Of a stretch of 64,000 nucleotides of DNA, positions 7,940 through 17,638 are shown piece after piece. Each line of letters starts with the position of its first letter. Position 1 is the stretch's first letter. A program made the position numbers and the translations under genes. Under the pieces are notes generated by a model, which worked only from the letters and a program-made list of their open reading frames with translations, searched no databases and was not told the origin of the DNA. Source of the DNA: Pseudooceanicola batsensis HTCC2597 (GTDB lineage: Bacteria; Pseudomonadota; Alphaproteobacteria; Rhodobacterales; Rhodobacteraceae); assembly GCF_000152725.1 (NCBI RefSeq), contig NZ_CH724131.1, forward strand, positions 151,009 through 215,008, given 5' to 3'.

Positions 7940-8686
7940 TCAGCGCCGCCGCCCCGCCCGGGGCACGTTGGTTCGCGAAAACTGATATTTCGCGGCGGGA
8001 TGGTCGGGATGCCCATGCGTCCGGTTCCAGAAGGCGACGCCACCCAGCCGGAGAAAGAGCGGCAGGGTCAGCAGGAACCCGACGATGAACCCGCCGGCAT
8101 GCGCCCAGTAGGCCACGCCGGCCGAATTCAGATCCGCCGCCACCCCGTTGACGAACTGCAACGCGAACCACAGCCCCAGCATCACCCAGGCCGGCACCGG
8201 GAAGATCCGGAAAAAGACGATGAAAATGAACAGGATATCCACCCGCGCCTTGGGAAACAGCAGCAGGTAGCCCCCCATTACCCCCGCGATCGCCCCCGAC
8301 GCCCCGACCATCGGCACCCCCGAATAGGGCGCAGCGAGGTACTGTGCCAGCCCGGCGCCGACCCCCGAGGCGAGGTAGAAGGCCAGGAAACCGCCATGCC
8401 CCATCTCGTCTTCCATGTTGTCGCCGAAAATCCACAGAAACAGCATGTTGCCGGCGATATGCATGAAGCCGCCATGCAGGAACATCGACGTGACGAAGGT
8501 GAAGAACCCGTCGCCCGACGAGACCCGCGCCGGGATCAGCGCATAGGTGGCGAAGAACGTCTGCAGCGCCCGTCCGTCCGCAAAGAGCGAGACGTAGGAC
8601 AGGAACACGATCACGTTTACCGCGATCAGCGCATAGGTGACAAAGGGCGTGCGCCCCGACGGGTTGTGATCGCGCAGCGGAAACAT
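7940..8686 (-). CDS. Rhomboid family intramembrane serine protease
   Basis: A 248-residue polytopic membrane protein with about six helices. The rhomboid catalytic dyad is visible as Ser130 in GASG and His196 in AHAGG, and the loop-1/helix-2 signature [18 protein letters not shown] lies at residues 71-88. Rhomboids cleave the transmembrane segments of other membrane proteins. The ATG at 8686 is preferred over the longer frame up to 8905 because homologues begin with a short segment before the first helix (here residues 17-33) and the extension is Arg/Pro-rich with no homology. It converges with suhB. Confidence 0.93.
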   Translation of the reverse strand: MFPLRDHNPSGRTPFVTYALIAVNVIVFLSYVSLFADGRALQTFFATYALIPARVSSGDGFFTFVTSMFLHGGFMHIAGNMLFLWIFGDNMEDEMGHGGFLAFYLASGVGAGLAQYLAAPYSGVPMVGASGAIAGVMGGYLLLFPKARVDILFIFIVFFRIFPVPAWVMLGLWFALQFVNGVAADLNSAGVAYWAHAGGFIVGFLLTLPLFLRLGGVAFWNRTHGHPDHPAAKYQFSRTNVPRAGRRR

Positions 8687-8909
8687 GCGGTGAAGCTGGT
8701 GCGGCAGGGGGAGAAGGTCAAGGAAAAGCCGGGCCTCTGCGCGATATCCGCCCGCCCGAGCAAACAGGTGTCGCGCGGGTCGCCTTGTGCCGGCCACGCG
8801 GCCCCGGCCGCACGCCGGCCTCGGTCGTGCGGTCCGGCCGTGGCGCGCGGCGGACAATCGGCTCTTTCCCGTCTCCGGTCGCGAGGCTAAGGTCCCGCGG
8901 ATCATGCGC

Positions 8910-8995
8910 GCCCGCGTGGTGGAATGGTAGACACAGGGGACTTAAAATCCCTAGGCCGGAAGGCCGTGCCGGTTCGAGTCCGGCCGCGGGCACCA
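8910..8995 (+). tRNA. tRNA-Leu (UAA)
   Basis: Full cloverleaf with a 7-bp acceptor stem (GCCCGCG/CGCGGGC), an anticodon loop CTTAAAA at 8941-8947 giving anticodon TAA, a class II long variable arm (GGCCGGAAGGCC region), a GGTTCGAGTCC T-arm, and an encoded CCA at 8993-8995. Confidence 0.97.
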
Positions 8996-9211
8996 CAGCG
9001 CCAGCCGTTTGCAGGCTGATCCCTCCTTGGATCGCACGGTGCGCCGAGTGCGGCTTCTGACTGTGAATGTCCGTCACCGCAGGATCGCTACCGGCGTGAC
9101 GCTCGGGACGGGGGAGGGGGCTTTGCTCCGAGTGACACCAAAGGCGTTCCGGCGGCCGAAACCACGAGGTTCCTCAGCCGCCGGCCTGCGGTGCCCCACG
9201 TTCCCGGACGG

Positions 9212-10933
9212 TCACCCTTCCGAGCGTGTGCCGGCGAAACGGACCTGCCAGTCCGCGATCTCCTCGTCGGTAATCTTGCGGAAGAGGTTGTCGGGCACGT
9301 CGAAGGCCCATCCCGGCTGCAGCAGGCTCAGCGCCTCGGCCACCGACCCCTCCGGCCAGGACCGGTCGGACAGATGCATCGCCTCGGCCAGCCGGTCGCT
9401 GGCATCCGGGAGGAAGGGCGCGCTCACCACCGCGTAGAGGCGGATCAGGTTGAGCGACAGCCTGACTATCGCGGCGGCCCGCGCCGGATCCTCCTTGTAG
9501 GCGGCCCAGGGCGCGGCGGACTGGAGGTACTCGTTGCCCGCGACCCAGATGGCACGCAGGTCCTGCGCCGATTTCCGGACCTCCATCGCATCCATATGCG
9601 CCGCGTAGGCCGACAGCCGCGTCTCGAGTTCCGCCACGAGCGCGTCTTCCCTCGGACCGTAGTCGCCGCCCTCGGGCACGGTCTCGCCGAATTTCGACCG
9701 GCAGAACTTGGTCACCCGGCTGACGAAGTTGCCGAGCACGTCGGCAAGATCCTTGTTCACCGAAGCCTGGAAGTTCGCCCAGGTGAATTCCGCGTCCGAG
9801 GATTCCGGCGCATGGCTGAGAAGCCACCAGCGCCAGTAGTCCGCCGGCAGGATCTCCAGCGCCTGGTCCATGAAGACGCCCCGCCCGCGGGACGTGGAGA
9901 ACTGTCCGCCCTCGAAGTTCAGGTAGTTGAACGACTTGATGTAATCGACAAGCTTCCAGGGCTCCCCCGAGCCGAGGATCGTCGCCGGAAAGCTCAGCGT
10001 GTGGAAGGGGACGTTGTCCTTGCCCATGAACTGCGTGTAGCGGACATCCTCGGCCCCCTTGTCGGTCCGCCACCAGCGTTCCCAGTCCGTGCCCTTGCCC
10101 GCATCCACCCATTCCTGCGCGCAGGCGATGTACTCGATCGGGGCGTCGAACCAGACATAGAAGACCTTGCCCTCCATCCCCGGCCAGTCCTCCTCGCCGC
10201 GTCTGACGGGGATGCCCCAGTCGAGATCCCGGGTGATGCCGCGGTCCTGCAGGCCGTCGCCGTCATGCAGCCATTTCTTCGCGATCGAGGTCGTCAGGAC
10301 AGGCCAGTCGTCCTTGCTGTCGATCCAGGCGTCGAGCCGGTCCTTCATCGCGGACTGGCGCAGGAACAGGTGCTTGGTCGCGCGCATCTCGAGATCCTTC
10401 GAGCCCGAGATGGTCGAATGCGGGTCGATCAGATCGACGGGATCAAGCTGCTTGGTGCAGTTGTCGCACTGGTCGCCCCGCGCGCCTTCGAACCCGCAGT
10501 TGGGGCAGGTGCCCTCGATGTACCGATCGGGAAGAAACCGCCCGTCGGACAGGGAATACATCTGGTGTTCGTCCACCTCCGAGATCAGCCCCGCCTCGGC
10601 CAGCCGCCCGGCGAAATGCTGCGTCAGCCGATGGTTCTGAGGCCCGGAGGACCGGCCGAAATGATCGAAGGACAGGCGAAAGTCCCGGGCGATCCGCGCC
10701 TGGACGTCGTGCATCTCGGCGCAATACTCGGCCACCGGCTTGCCCGCCTTGGCCGCCGCCAGCTCGGCCGGTGTGCCGTGTTCGTCGGTCGCGCAGAGGA
10801 ACAGGACCTCGTGGCCCCGCGCCCTCTGATACCGGGCGTAGAGGTCGGCCGGCAGCTGCGATCCCACGAGGTTTCCCAGATGCTTGATCCCGTTGATATA
10901 GGGGATGGCCGATGTGATGAGATGCCGTGTCAT
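9212..10933 (-). CDS. metG: Methionyl-tRNA synthetase
   Basis: A 573-residue class I aminoacyl-tRNA synthetase that charges tRNA-Met. The nucleotide-binding HIGH-type motif appears as HLGN at residue 18, the zinc knuckle as CPNC...CDNC around residues 145-165, and the KMSKS-type loop as FSTSRG around residue 340, as usual in bacterial MetRS. An anticodon-binding helical domain follows. There is no C-terminal tRNA-binding (dimerisation) domain, which matches the short form found in many alphaproteobacteria. No T-box or other leader element is apparent upstream. Confidence 0.97.
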   Translation of the reverse strand: MTRHLITSAIPYINGIKHLGNLVGSQLPADLYARYQRARGHEVLFLCATDEHGTPAELAAAKAGKPVAEYCAEMHDVQARIARDFRLSFDHFGRSSGPQNHRLTQHFAGRLAEAGLISEVDEHQMYSLSDGRFLPDRYIEGTCPNCGFEGARGDQCDNCTKQLDPVDLIDPHSTISGSKDLEMRATKHLFLRQSAMKDRLDAWIDSKDDWPVLTTSIAKKWLHDGDGLQDRGITRDLDWGIPVRRGEEDWPGMEGKVFYVWFDAPIEYIACAQEWVDAGKGTDWERWWRTDKGAEDVRYTQFMGKDNVPFHTLSFPATILGSGEPWKLVDYIKSFNYLNFEGGQFSTSRGRGVFMDQALEILPADYWRWWLLSHAPESSDAEFTWANFQASVNKDLADVLGNFVSRVTKFCRSKFGETVPEGGDYGPREDALVAELETRLSAYAAHMDAMEVRKSAQDLRAIWVAGNEYLQSAAPWAAYKEDPARAAAIVRLSLNLIRLYAVVSAPFLPDASDRLAEAMHLSDRSWPEGSVAEALSLLQPGWAFDVPDNLFRKITDEEIADWQVRFAGTRSEG

Positions 10934-11075
10934 GTCGCGCCTCTTGTCCGTCGTCCGGCGCTCTTTACCCGCTGTCGGCGGTCAGGACCAGTGGGCTGTT
11001 CCCCGCATCGGCATCGGGGACCCGTCCCGACCGCACGGGCGCGTTCCGCGAAGCGAAGATCGCCCGTGTCCGCAG

Positions 11076-12551
11076 CTAGATCGGGTCGCCGATCGCGCGC
11101 GACAGCCCCTCGGGCGGATCAAGTTCCGCCTGCGCGTCCACGAGGGTCGCCAGCCGTTCGGCCAGAAGCGGGGTGAGCGGGGCGGAGCGGCGCGTTTCCA
11201 GATCGACATGCAGCAGCATGTGTTCGGCCGTCGCCAGCAGGCGGTCGCCCGACTTCATCTCGTGCCACACGTGCATCTTCTTGCCACCCGCCGCGATCAC
11301 CCGGGTCTCGATCCGCAGCGGGGCGCCGGCGGTGACTTCTTTGAGGTGCCGGATATGGCTCTCGACCGTGAAGAAGCTCTTGCCCGCGGCGACATAGTCA
11401 AGGTCGCAGCCGATCAGCTTCATCAGCCGGTCCGAGGCGTCGCCGAAGGCGTGCAGATAGCGGTCCTCGGTCATGTGGCCGTTGTAGTCGATCCAGTCGA
11501 GCGGCACGGCGCGATGCAGGGTCACGACGGGCGTGGCGGGGTCGGTGATGTCCTCGAACCGCGCGGGGACGCCGGCGCCGGACATGCGACGCTCGTCCGC
11601 GGCCTGCTGGATCGCCCCGGCGCCCCAGCCCTGCGCTCCGAGTGCGCGGATCAGCCCCACGAGGTTGTGGTCCCGCTGGCGTTCCAGGTCGGCGATCGTG
11701 CGCCCGCCCGCCTGCTCGTCGGATTGCGCGGCGATGGTCGCGACAAGGGTGTCGTCCATCTCGGGCACATCGGTGAGCTTGCTCCAGGGCCATTTCAGCG
11801 CGGGGCCGAACTGGTGCAGGAAATGCGCCATGCCGCCGTCGCCGCCGGCGATCCGGTAGGTCTCGAACAGCCCCATCTGCGCCCATCTCAGACCGAATCC
11901 CATCCGGATCGCGTCGTCGATCTCTCCGGTGGTGGCGACGCCGTCCTTCACCAGCCACAGCGCCTCGCGCCAGACCGCCTCGAGCAGGCGGTCGGCGATA
12001 TGGGCAGGCACCTCGGCGCGAACCTGCAGCGGCGCCATGCCGAGGTCGGTCAGGGTCATCACAGCCCGGTCGCGGAGATCGGGATCGGTCCTGTCGCTTG
12101 CCACCACCTCGACCAGCGGTAGCAGGTAGACCGGGTTGAAGGGATGCGCCACGAGGATCTGATCCGGCCGGGACGAATTGGACTGCAGCTCCGTCGCGGT
12201 GAAGCCCGAGGTCGACGAGGCGAGGATCGCGCCCTCCTCGATGCAGGACTGAACGGCCTGGATGATCTTGTGCTTGAGTTCGATGCGTTCCGGCACGCTC
12301 TCCTGAACCCAGCCGGCCCCGCGAACGGCTTCCGAGATCAGGCGCGGGAAGCTCAGCCGCCCTTCGGGAGGAAGCGCCACCTCGCCCAGCCCGGGCAGCG
12401 ACAGCCGGGCCGCCGCGAGAACCTTTTCGACCCTGTCGCGGGCGGATGGGTCGGGATCGAACACCCGCACGTCCCAGCCGTTCAGCAGGAACCGGGCCGC
12501 CCAGCCCGCGCCGATGACGCCGGCCCCGATGATCGCAACCGTGGATGTCAC
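11076..12551 (-). CDS. lcdH: L-carnitine dehydrogenase fused to a betainyl-CoA thioesterase
   Basis: A 491-residue fusion. Residues 1-320 form an NAD-dependent 3-hydroxyacyl-CoA-dehydrogenase-type enzyme: the Rossmann motif VAIIGAGVIGAGWAARF is at residue 5 and the HPFNPVYLLPLVEVV signature near residue 137. That is the L-carnitine 3-dehydrogenase subfamily, which oxidises carnitine to 3-dehydrocarnitine. Residues 345-491 are a hotdog thioesterase with DWIDYNGHM, expected to hydrolyse betainyl-CoA to glycine betaine. It starts with GTG at 12551, overlapping by 4 bases (GTGA) the stop of the upstream gene, so the two are translationally coupled. Together they carry all three steps from carnitine to betaine. 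Substrate assignment rests on family and neighbour. Confidence 0.9.
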   Translation of the reverse strand: MTSTVAIIGAGVIGAGWAARFLLNGWDVRVFDPDPSARDRVEKVLAAARLSLPGLGEVALPPEGRLSFPRLISEAVRGAGWVQESVPERIELKHKIIQAVQSCIEEGAILASSTSGFTATELQSNSSRPDQILVAHPFNPVYLLPLVEVVASDRTDPDLRDRAVMTLTDLGMAPLQVRAEVPAHIADRLLEAVWREALWLVKDGVATTGEIDDAIRMGFGLRWAQMGLFETYRIAGGDGGMAHFLHQFGPALKWPWSKLTDVPEMDDTLVATIAAQSDEQAGGRTIADLERQRDHNLVGLIRALGAQGWGAGAIQQAADERRMSGAGVPARFEDITDPATPVVTLHRAVPLDWIDYNGHMTEDRYLHAFGDASDRLMKLIGCDLDYVAAGKSFFTVESHIRHLKEVTAGAPLRIETRVIAAGGKKMHVWHEMKSGDRLLATAEHMLLHVDLETRRSAPLTPLLAERLATLVDAQAELDPPEGLSRAIGDPI

Positions 12552-13465
12552 CCTTTTCTCTCCGGATCGCGCCTGACCAGCCCCAGCCTGTCACGCATCT
12601 GCTGCGGCCCCATGACGCGGGCGCCGAGCGCCTCGATGATGGTCACGGCGCGGCCGACGAGCTGGGCGTTCGTCGCCAGTTCTCCCTTGGCGAGCCAGAG
12701 GTTGTCCTCGAGGCCGACGCGGACATGCCCGCCAGCGAGAACCGAGGCGGCGACATAGGGCATCTGGTGTCGTCCCAGGGCGAAGGCCGAGAAGGTCCAG
12801 CCGCCGGGGACGCCCGCCACCATCGCCTGGAAGGTCAGGAGGTCGTCCGGCGCGCCCCAGGGCACCCCCATGCACAGCTGCACGAGTGCGGGTGAGGCCA
12901 GAAGCCCCTCTTCGGCCAGCTGCCGCGCGAACCACAGGTGGCCCGTGTCGAAACACTCGACCTCGGGCAGGGTGCCCATTTCGGCGATGCGGCGCGCCAT
13001 GTCGCGCAGCATGCCGGGGGCGTTGGTCATGACATAGTCGTTCTCGGCGAAGTTCATCGTGCCGCAGTCGAGCGTGCAGATCTCGGGCCGGCAGTCTGCG
13101 ACATGGGCCAGGCGCTCGGCGGCCCCGATCATGTCTGTGCCGTCACCGGGCGGCAGGGGGCGATCGCTTCCCCCGAGGACGAGATCGCCGCCCATTCCGG
13201 CCGTGAGGTTCAGCACGACATCGGTGTCGGAGGCGCGGATGAGTTCGGTGACCGTCCGGAAGAGCGCCGGATCCCGCGAGGGCGTGCCTGTCTCGGGGTC
13301 GCGGACATGGATATGCACGCAGGCGGCCCCGGCGCGCGCCGCCTCGATCGCGCTGGCGGCGATCGCCTCCGGATCGCGCGGCACATGCGGCGACCGGTCC
13401 TGCGTCTGACCGGAGCCGGTCACGGCACAGGTAACGAATACCTCCTGCGACATTGACAGCGGCAT
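12548..13465 (-). CDS. Dehydrocarnitine cleavage enzyme (BKACE family, formerly DUF849)
   Basis: A 305-residue zinc-dependent beta-keto acid cleavage enzyme. Family marks are TCAVTGSG (about residue 11), CVHIHVRDPETGTPS (about residue 45), LNLTAGMGGD, CTLDCGTMNF (about residue 120) and GLEDNLWL near the C-terminus. BKACE enzymes transfer the acyl part of a 3-keto acid to CoA; next to a carnitine dehydrogenase-thioesterase the expected reaction is dehydrocarnitine plus acetyl-CoA to betainyl-CoA plus acetoacetate. I chose ATG at 13465, which has GGAGGG about 6 bases upstream; the ATG at 13453 (MSQEVF) is an alternative. It is the first gene of the operon. Confidence 0.88.
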   Translation of the reverse strand: MPLSMSQEVFVTCAVTGSGQTQDRSPHVPRDPEAIAASAIEAARAGAACVHIHVRDPETGTPSRDPALFRTVTELIRASDTDVVLNLTAGMGGDLVLGGSDRPLPPGDGTDMIGAAERLAHVADCRPEICTLDCGTMNFAENDYVMTNAPGMLRDMARRIAEMGTLPEVECFDTGHLWFARQLAEEGLLASPALVQLCMGVPWGAPDDLLTFQAMVAGVPGGWTFSAFALGRHQMPYVAASVLAGGHVRVGLEDNLWLAKGELATNAQLVGRAVTIIEALGARVMGPQQMRDRLGLVRRDPERKG

Positions 13466-13582
13466 GACATCCCTCCGCCGTCCAGCAATGCCCGGCGGGG
13501 CGCGGGGCGCAAGCGGCAATGACCGGGCGGGGCGCTCCGGTTCGGGGAGTGTTGTACACAGGCCACCTTGCCGGCCGGGTTC

Positions 13583-14629
13583 TCAGTAGGGCATCGGGTG
13601 TTCGCGATGTGCCTCGTCGATCTCCGCGAGGACCTCGTCTCCCAGCGCGAGGTCCATCCCGTCGAGGATATGGCTCAGCTGGTCGAGTTCCGTGGCCCCG
13701 AATATCACCGACGTCGTGAAGGGGCGCCCCGCCACCCAGGCGAGCGCCATCTGCACGGGGTCGAGCCCGTGCCGGGCGGCGATGTCGAGATAGGCGTCGA
13801 CGGCGGCGAAGGCGCGGGCCGTCCTGCGACCTCCCAGTTCCGCCACCAGGTCCATCCGCGAGCCCGAGGGCACCGCGCCGCCCTGGTACTTCCCGGTCAG
13901 CAGCCCCGCGGCAAGCGGGGAATAGGCCAGCAGCCCGAGGTCCTCGTGCAGGGCGAGTTCGGCGAGATCGGTATCGAACTGGCGCCACAGCAGGCTGTAT
14001 TCGTTCTGGATGGTCACCGGGCGGGGCGTGTCCGTCCGCTCTGCCAGACGCAGCCATTGGGCCGCGCCCCAGGCGGTTTCGTTCGACAGGCCGAAATGAC
14101 GGATGGTGCCGCGCCGCCGCTCTTCTTCGAGCGCGTCGAGGCACCCGGCCATTTCGTCCAGGACCTGTTCGGGTTCGACGTCCGAAGGGTCGTACCGCCA
14201 GTTCTGCCGGAAGTGATACGAGCCCCGGTTGGGCCAATGGAACTGGTAGAGGTCGATGTAGTCCGTATCCAGCCGGCGCAGCGAGCCCTCGACCGTCTCG
14301 CGGATGGTCGCGGCGGATATGGGCGCGCCGTCGCGGACCTTGCTCAGCCCCTCGCCGGAATGTTTGGTCGCGACGACCAGGTCGCCACGCCGCCCGCGGG
14401 CCTTCGCGATCCACTGGCCGATGATCTGCTCGGTCCGGCCGATCGTCTCGGCCGAGACGGGGTTGACGGGGTACATTTCGGCCGTGTCCAGGAAGGTGAC
14501 GCCGCGCTCCAGCGCCATGTCGATCTGGGCATGGGCGGCGTCCGTGCCGGTCTGCGTGCCCCAGGTCATCGTGCCGAGACAATAGCGCGTCACCTCCATG
14601 TCGGTGCGGCCAAGGCGGTTCTTCTGCAT
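13583..14629 (-). CDS. Aldo/keto reductase, Tas-like
   Basis: A 348-residue NADP(H)-dependent aldo/keto reductase with a TIM-barrel fold. It resembles E. coli Tas from end to end: LGTMTWGTQT near residue 18, FLDTAEMYPV near residue 46 with the catalytic Asp and Tyr, the Lys in VATKHSGEG near residue 88, YQFHWPNRG near residue 128 and GLSNETAWG near residue 180. The physiological substrate is unknown. It lies 117 bases upstream of the carnitine operon on the same strand but is separated enough to have its own promoter. Confidence 0.9.
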   Translation of the reverse strand: MQKNRLGRTDMEVTRYCLGTMTWGTQTGTDAAHAQIDMALERGVTFLDTAEMYPVNPVSAETIGRTEQIIGQWIAKARGRRGDLVVATKHSGEGLSKVRDGAPISAATIRETVEGSLRRLDTDYIDLYQFHWPNRGSYHFRQNWRYDPSDVEPEQVLDEMAGCLDALEEERRRGTIRHFGLSNETAWGAAQWLRLAERTDTPRPVTIQNEYSLLWRQFDTDLAELALHEDLGLLAYSPLAAGLLTGKYQGGAVPSGSRMDLVAELGGRRTARAFAAVDAYLDIAARHGLDPVQMALAWVAGRPFTTSVIFGATELDQLSHILDGMDLALGDEVLAEIDEAHREHPMPY

Positions 14630-14750
14630 CCGGATTCCCCGTGCTGGTGCGTTGATGGAACGGACAGGTTAGCGAAACTCTGACGGTCTTGCCCAGTGGC
14701 GAAAAGATTCCGCGCTTGAGAACATAAGGCGAACATCATAGGGTGGCCCC

Positions 14751-15395
14751 ATGTCCGTACCGGCCCAGACCCTGCTTTCCCGCCGCCCGCACCGGGCGCC
14801 GCCCGCCCTGTCGCTTGGCGCGGGGGCGGCGCTCTCTCTCGCCCGGCTGCACGAGGGCTGCGGCGGGGCCCGGCGCAGCTTTGCCATGGTCGTCGCGGCG
14901 CGGCTGGCGGCGGAGGGCCGGTCCGGCCCGCTCTGGTGGATCGCCCCCGCATGGCAGGCCGACCATCTCCATGCCGAGGGGGTGGCCGCCTTCATCGGCC
15001 CGGAGCGGCTGGTCTTCGTCCGGCCGAAACGGGCCGAGGACGTGCTCTGGACGCTGGAGGAGGTGCTGCGCAGCGGCACCACGGCGCTGGCCGTCGCGGA
15101 TCTTCCCGGCCTGCCCGGCCTCACCGCCGTGCGGCGGCTGCACCTGGCCGCCGAGGCAGGCGGCGAGACGGGGGGGCAGATGCCGCTCGGACTGATCCTC
15201 ACCCCGGGGCCCGGCGGGGCGCAGGGGGTGGAAAGCCGCTGGCGCTGCGAAAGCGATCACACTCCCGACGCGGCGGGCTGGCGGCTGGAGCGGGTGCGCG
15301 CGCGGATGGACCCGCCCAGAAGCTGGCGGATGTCGTGGTGCGAGGGGCAGGGCGCGGTTCTGGAACCGGCCCGCGGAATGGCCGCGACCGCATAG
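14751..15395 (+). CDS. ImuA-like (RecA-fold) protein, orphan
   Basis: A 214-residue protein rich in Ala, Arg and Gly. The central part (about residues 55-150: PLWWIAPAW, FVRPKRAEDVLWTLEEVLRSG, ALAVADLPG, RRLHLAAEAGG) follows the pattern of alphaproteobacterial ImuA proteins, RecA-like partners of ImuB and DnaE2 in mutagenic translesion synthesis. No Walker A motif is visible. No imuB or dnaE2 is adjacent, although they usually follow imuA, and I see no clear SOS box upstream. The assignment is therefore to a fold or family, not to a proven mutasome component. Confidence 0.6.
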   Translation: MSVPAQTLLSRRPHRAPPALSLGAGAALSLARLHEGCGGARRSFAMVVAARLAAEGRSGPLWWIAPAWQADHLHAEGVAAFIGPERLVFVRPKRAEDVLWTLEEVLRSGTTALAVADLPGLPGLTAVRRLHLAAEAGGETGGQMPLGLILTPGPGGAQGVESRWRCESDHTPDAAGWRLERVRARMDPPRSWRMSWCEGQGAVLEPARGMAATA

Positions 15396-15498
15396 GTTCC
15401 GCCGTCGCGCGCCCGGAGCCCATCACGCGCGCCATCGGCCTATCCGCGCCGTCCACGGCCGCCCGATCCCCATGTTGCGGTCCCCCGGACCCCGGGCC

Positions 15499-16392
15499 TC
15501 AGGCCATCGCGATCAGAACGATCACCGACAGCGTGATCAGGGCGATGCCGATCACCTCCTTGCCGGTGATCCTCTCACGGAAGAAGTAGACCGAGGCCAG
15601 AAGCGAGAGGATGACTTCGACCTGACCGACGGCGAAGACATAGCCGGCATTCTGCAGCGTGAAGGCCGTGAACCAGCAGAAGCTGCCGCCGAGCGAGGTC
15701 AGACCGATCCAGACGGCCCGGCGCCAGGCACGCGCGACCCGCGGGACCTCTCCCGGTTCGCGCAGGAGCAGCCAGGCCCCCAGCGACAGGATCTGGACCG
15801 CGAGAACCGCGGCCAGCGTGACCAGCGCGCGGGTGGCGGGGTCGGCTGCGACCTCGAGCGTCGCGCCCCGATAGGCCACCGCCGAGATGCCGAAGAAGAC
15901 GCCCGATGTCAGTCCCAGCACGACCCCGCGGCTGAAGAGCACCTCCCGGATCCCGCCCCGCCCGACCCTCGGCGGGTCGGACAGCAGCAGGACGCCAAGC
16001 ACACCGACCACCATGGCGGCAAAGGCGGCCCAGCTGACGCCTTCGCCCAGGATCACGAGTCCGACCAGGACGGTCAGCAGCACCTCGGTCTTCTTCAGGG
16101 TGATGCCGACGGCGAAGTTGCGGGTCTGGAACAGCAGCACGACGCAGACGGTGGCCAGGATCTGCGCCAGCCCGCCGGCAATGGCATAGGGCCAGAACGA
16201 CCTCCCCAGATCGGGCCAGTCGGGCAGGAGGATCAGCGCCGCCGCCCAGACCAGCGGGCCGGAATAGAGGAACCGGGCGAAAGTGGCGCCGCCCGCGCTC
16301 AGCCCGCCGGTCGAGAGCACCTTCTGCAGCATGAAACGGGCGGTCTGGAAGACGGTGGCCGCCAGCGCGAAGAAAATCCATGATTCCATCAT
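15499..16392 (-). CDS. EamA/DMT superfamily transporter
   Basis: A 297-residue inner-membrane protein with about ten hydrophobic helices in two repeated EamA halves, the drug/metabolite transporter architecture. The motif region KKTEVLLTVLVGLVILGE closes the first half and an analogous VEVILSLLASVYFF-RE segment the second. Substrate unknown; relatives export amino acids, nucleotides or cofactors. Translation can start at 16392 (MMES) or 16389. It lies close behind the desaturase gene on the same strand and may be co-transcribed with it. Confidence 0.88.
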   Translation of the reverse strand: MMESWIFFALAATVFQTARFMLQKVLSTGGLSAGGATFARFLYSGPLVWAAALILLPDWPDLGRSFWPYAIAGGLAQILATVCVVLLFQTRNFAVGITLKKTEVLLTVLVGLVILGEGVSWAAFAAMVVGVLGVLLLSDPPRVGRGGIREVLFSRGVVLGLTSGVFFGISAVAYRGATLEVAADPATRALVTLAAVLAVQILSLGAWLLLREPGEVPRVARAWRRAVWIGLTSLGGSFCWFTAFTLQNAGYVFAVGQVEVILSLLASVYFFRERITGKEVIGIALITLSVIVLIAMA

Positions 16393-16406
16393 GGATTTCC
16401 TATGGC

Positions 16407-17300
16407 CTATTCAGCCCGAGGCTGCCAGAGCGGATGCGGCACCTGGTCCTTGGCTCTGAGAAAGTGGCTCCGGAAGATCTGGGCATAGGACCGGTAGCGG
16501 TATCCGTCGTTGCGCCGCAGGAACCGTTCGCGGTGGCGGGCGTAGAGCGCCGGCAACTCGTACCACGGCCGGTTGGGATGCGCGTGGTGAACGACATGCA
16601 GGTTGTTGTTCAGGAAGAGCCAGGCAAGCGGGCCGCGGTCTTCGACGATGACGGTGCGGCCCCGGGCCCGCTCATGCGCCCGGTGTTCCAGGAAGGTCCG
16701 GATCTTCTGCAGCGCATGCGCGAGGTACGCCGCCAGAAGATAGGCCCAGACAGGCATCTCGGCCACAAGGGCAAGCCAGAGTACCACCGGCACCAGCGCC
16801 GGAATATGCCACAGCCAGCCGCGCGCCACCCCGCGGTCCCCGGCACGCGCGGCGCGCCAGTCGAGCCGGATGAAACAGAGCGTGCCGATGGCCGGGCCCA
16901 GGATCATCCGCCCCGCGAGCGTATTGTTTGCACGCATGACCGCCTTCTGCCAGCGGGCCATGCGGTGCCAGACGGCCGGATCCCAGAAATTGCTCTCCGG
17001 ATCGTCGTAGGGATCGGTAAGGTTCTCGTCGCGGTGGTGCGCCAGGTGGGTGTCGCGGAAGCGCAGGTAGGGCACGATCAGCCCGACCGCCGGCCCGACG
17101 AGCACCTCGTTCAGCCTGCGGTTCCGGAACGGATGGCCGTGGATGACCTCGTGGCAGAGCGAGCCGTGCAGCGATATGGCGACGCCCGTCAGCAGTACGG
17201 CAGTCGGAAGGCTCCAGACGGCCAGGGTGGTGGTGCCGACCGCGATGGCCGCATATGTCAGGCCGATCAGGGCGAGCGTCGGCCATTCGGTCCTACGCAT
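16407..17300 (-). CDS. Membrane fatty acid desaturase
   Basis: A 297-residue di-iron membrane desaturase. The three histidine boxes are present: HEVIHGH (about residue 50), HLAHHRDE (about residue 86) and HVVHHAHP (about residue 240), with two pairs of hydrophobic helices between them. Such enzymes introduce a double bond into an acyl chain of a membrane lipid or related substrate, with electrons from a ferredoxin-type partner. It overlaps the upstream small gene by 8 bases, so they form an operon, which diverges from an XRE-type regulator. Confidence 0.92.
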   Translation of the reverse strand: MRRTEWPTLALIGLTYAAIAVGTTTLAVWSLPTAVLLTGVAISLHGSLCHEVIHGHPFRNRRLNEVLVGPAVGLIVPYLRFRDTHLAHHRDENLTDPYDDPESNFWDPAVWHRMARWQKAVMRANNTLAGRMILGPAIGTLCFIRLDWRAARAGDRGVARGWLWHIPALVPVVLWLALVAEMPVWAYLLAAYLAHALQKIRTFLEHRAHERARGRTVIVEDRGPLAWLFLNNNLHVVHHAHPNRPWYELPALYARHRERFLRRNDGYRYRSYAQIFRSHFLRAKDQVPHPLWQPRAE

Positions 17301-17496
17301 GACGGCCCCAGGAGATCGCCGCCCAGACCCGTTCGTAGAGCGCGTAACTGACCAGACCGATGGCCGCGTTGATGACGGCCATGGCGCCCCCGACAGTGGC
17401 CGAGCCGGTCATCAAGATGCCGACCAGGGCCATCATGAACAGGCCGATCAGCGTCCAGATGATTGATTTCACGATGGTTCGGCGGCGTGTTTCCAT
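17293..17496 (-). CDS. DUF2061 small membrane protein
   Basis: A 67-residue protein with two membrane helices (about residues 10-30 and 36-55). The C-terminal YALYERVWAAISWGRH matches the DUF2061 signature in which a second helix is followed by YERVW and WGR. The function of DUF2061 is unknown. Its stop overlaps the start of the desaturase gene, implying translational coupling, so a role at the membrane next to the desaturase is plausible but unproven. Confidence 0.85.
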   Translation of the reverse strand: METRRRTIVKSIIWTLIGLFMMALVGILMTGSATVGGAMAVINAAIGLVSYALYERVWAAISWGRHA

Positions 17497-17607
17497 GTGT
17501 TCTGTCCCTCTTCCACGCCCGCGTTGACCGCGGGTGCTCTTTCGGCCGAGAGGTAGCCGGAGCGCGACCTGTGAACCATTCTGTATGTGATTAACAAAAA
17601 TCCCGGA

Positions 17608-17638
17608 GAGTGATATTCAGCACGACATGAGTGATATT
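17608..17638 (+). repeat. Direct repeat GAGTGATATT, spaced 21 bp, at the XRE gene start
   Basis: GAGTGATATT occurs at 17608-17617 and again at 17629-17638, exactly 21 bases apart (two helical turns); the second copy covers codons 2-4 of the XRE regulator gene. Position and helical phasing suggest a regulator-binding site, perhaps autoregulatory. This is inference. Confidence 0.4.

Noticed and set aside
9191..11176. A 661-residue plus-strand open frame
   Set aside because: Antisense to metG, which is certain.
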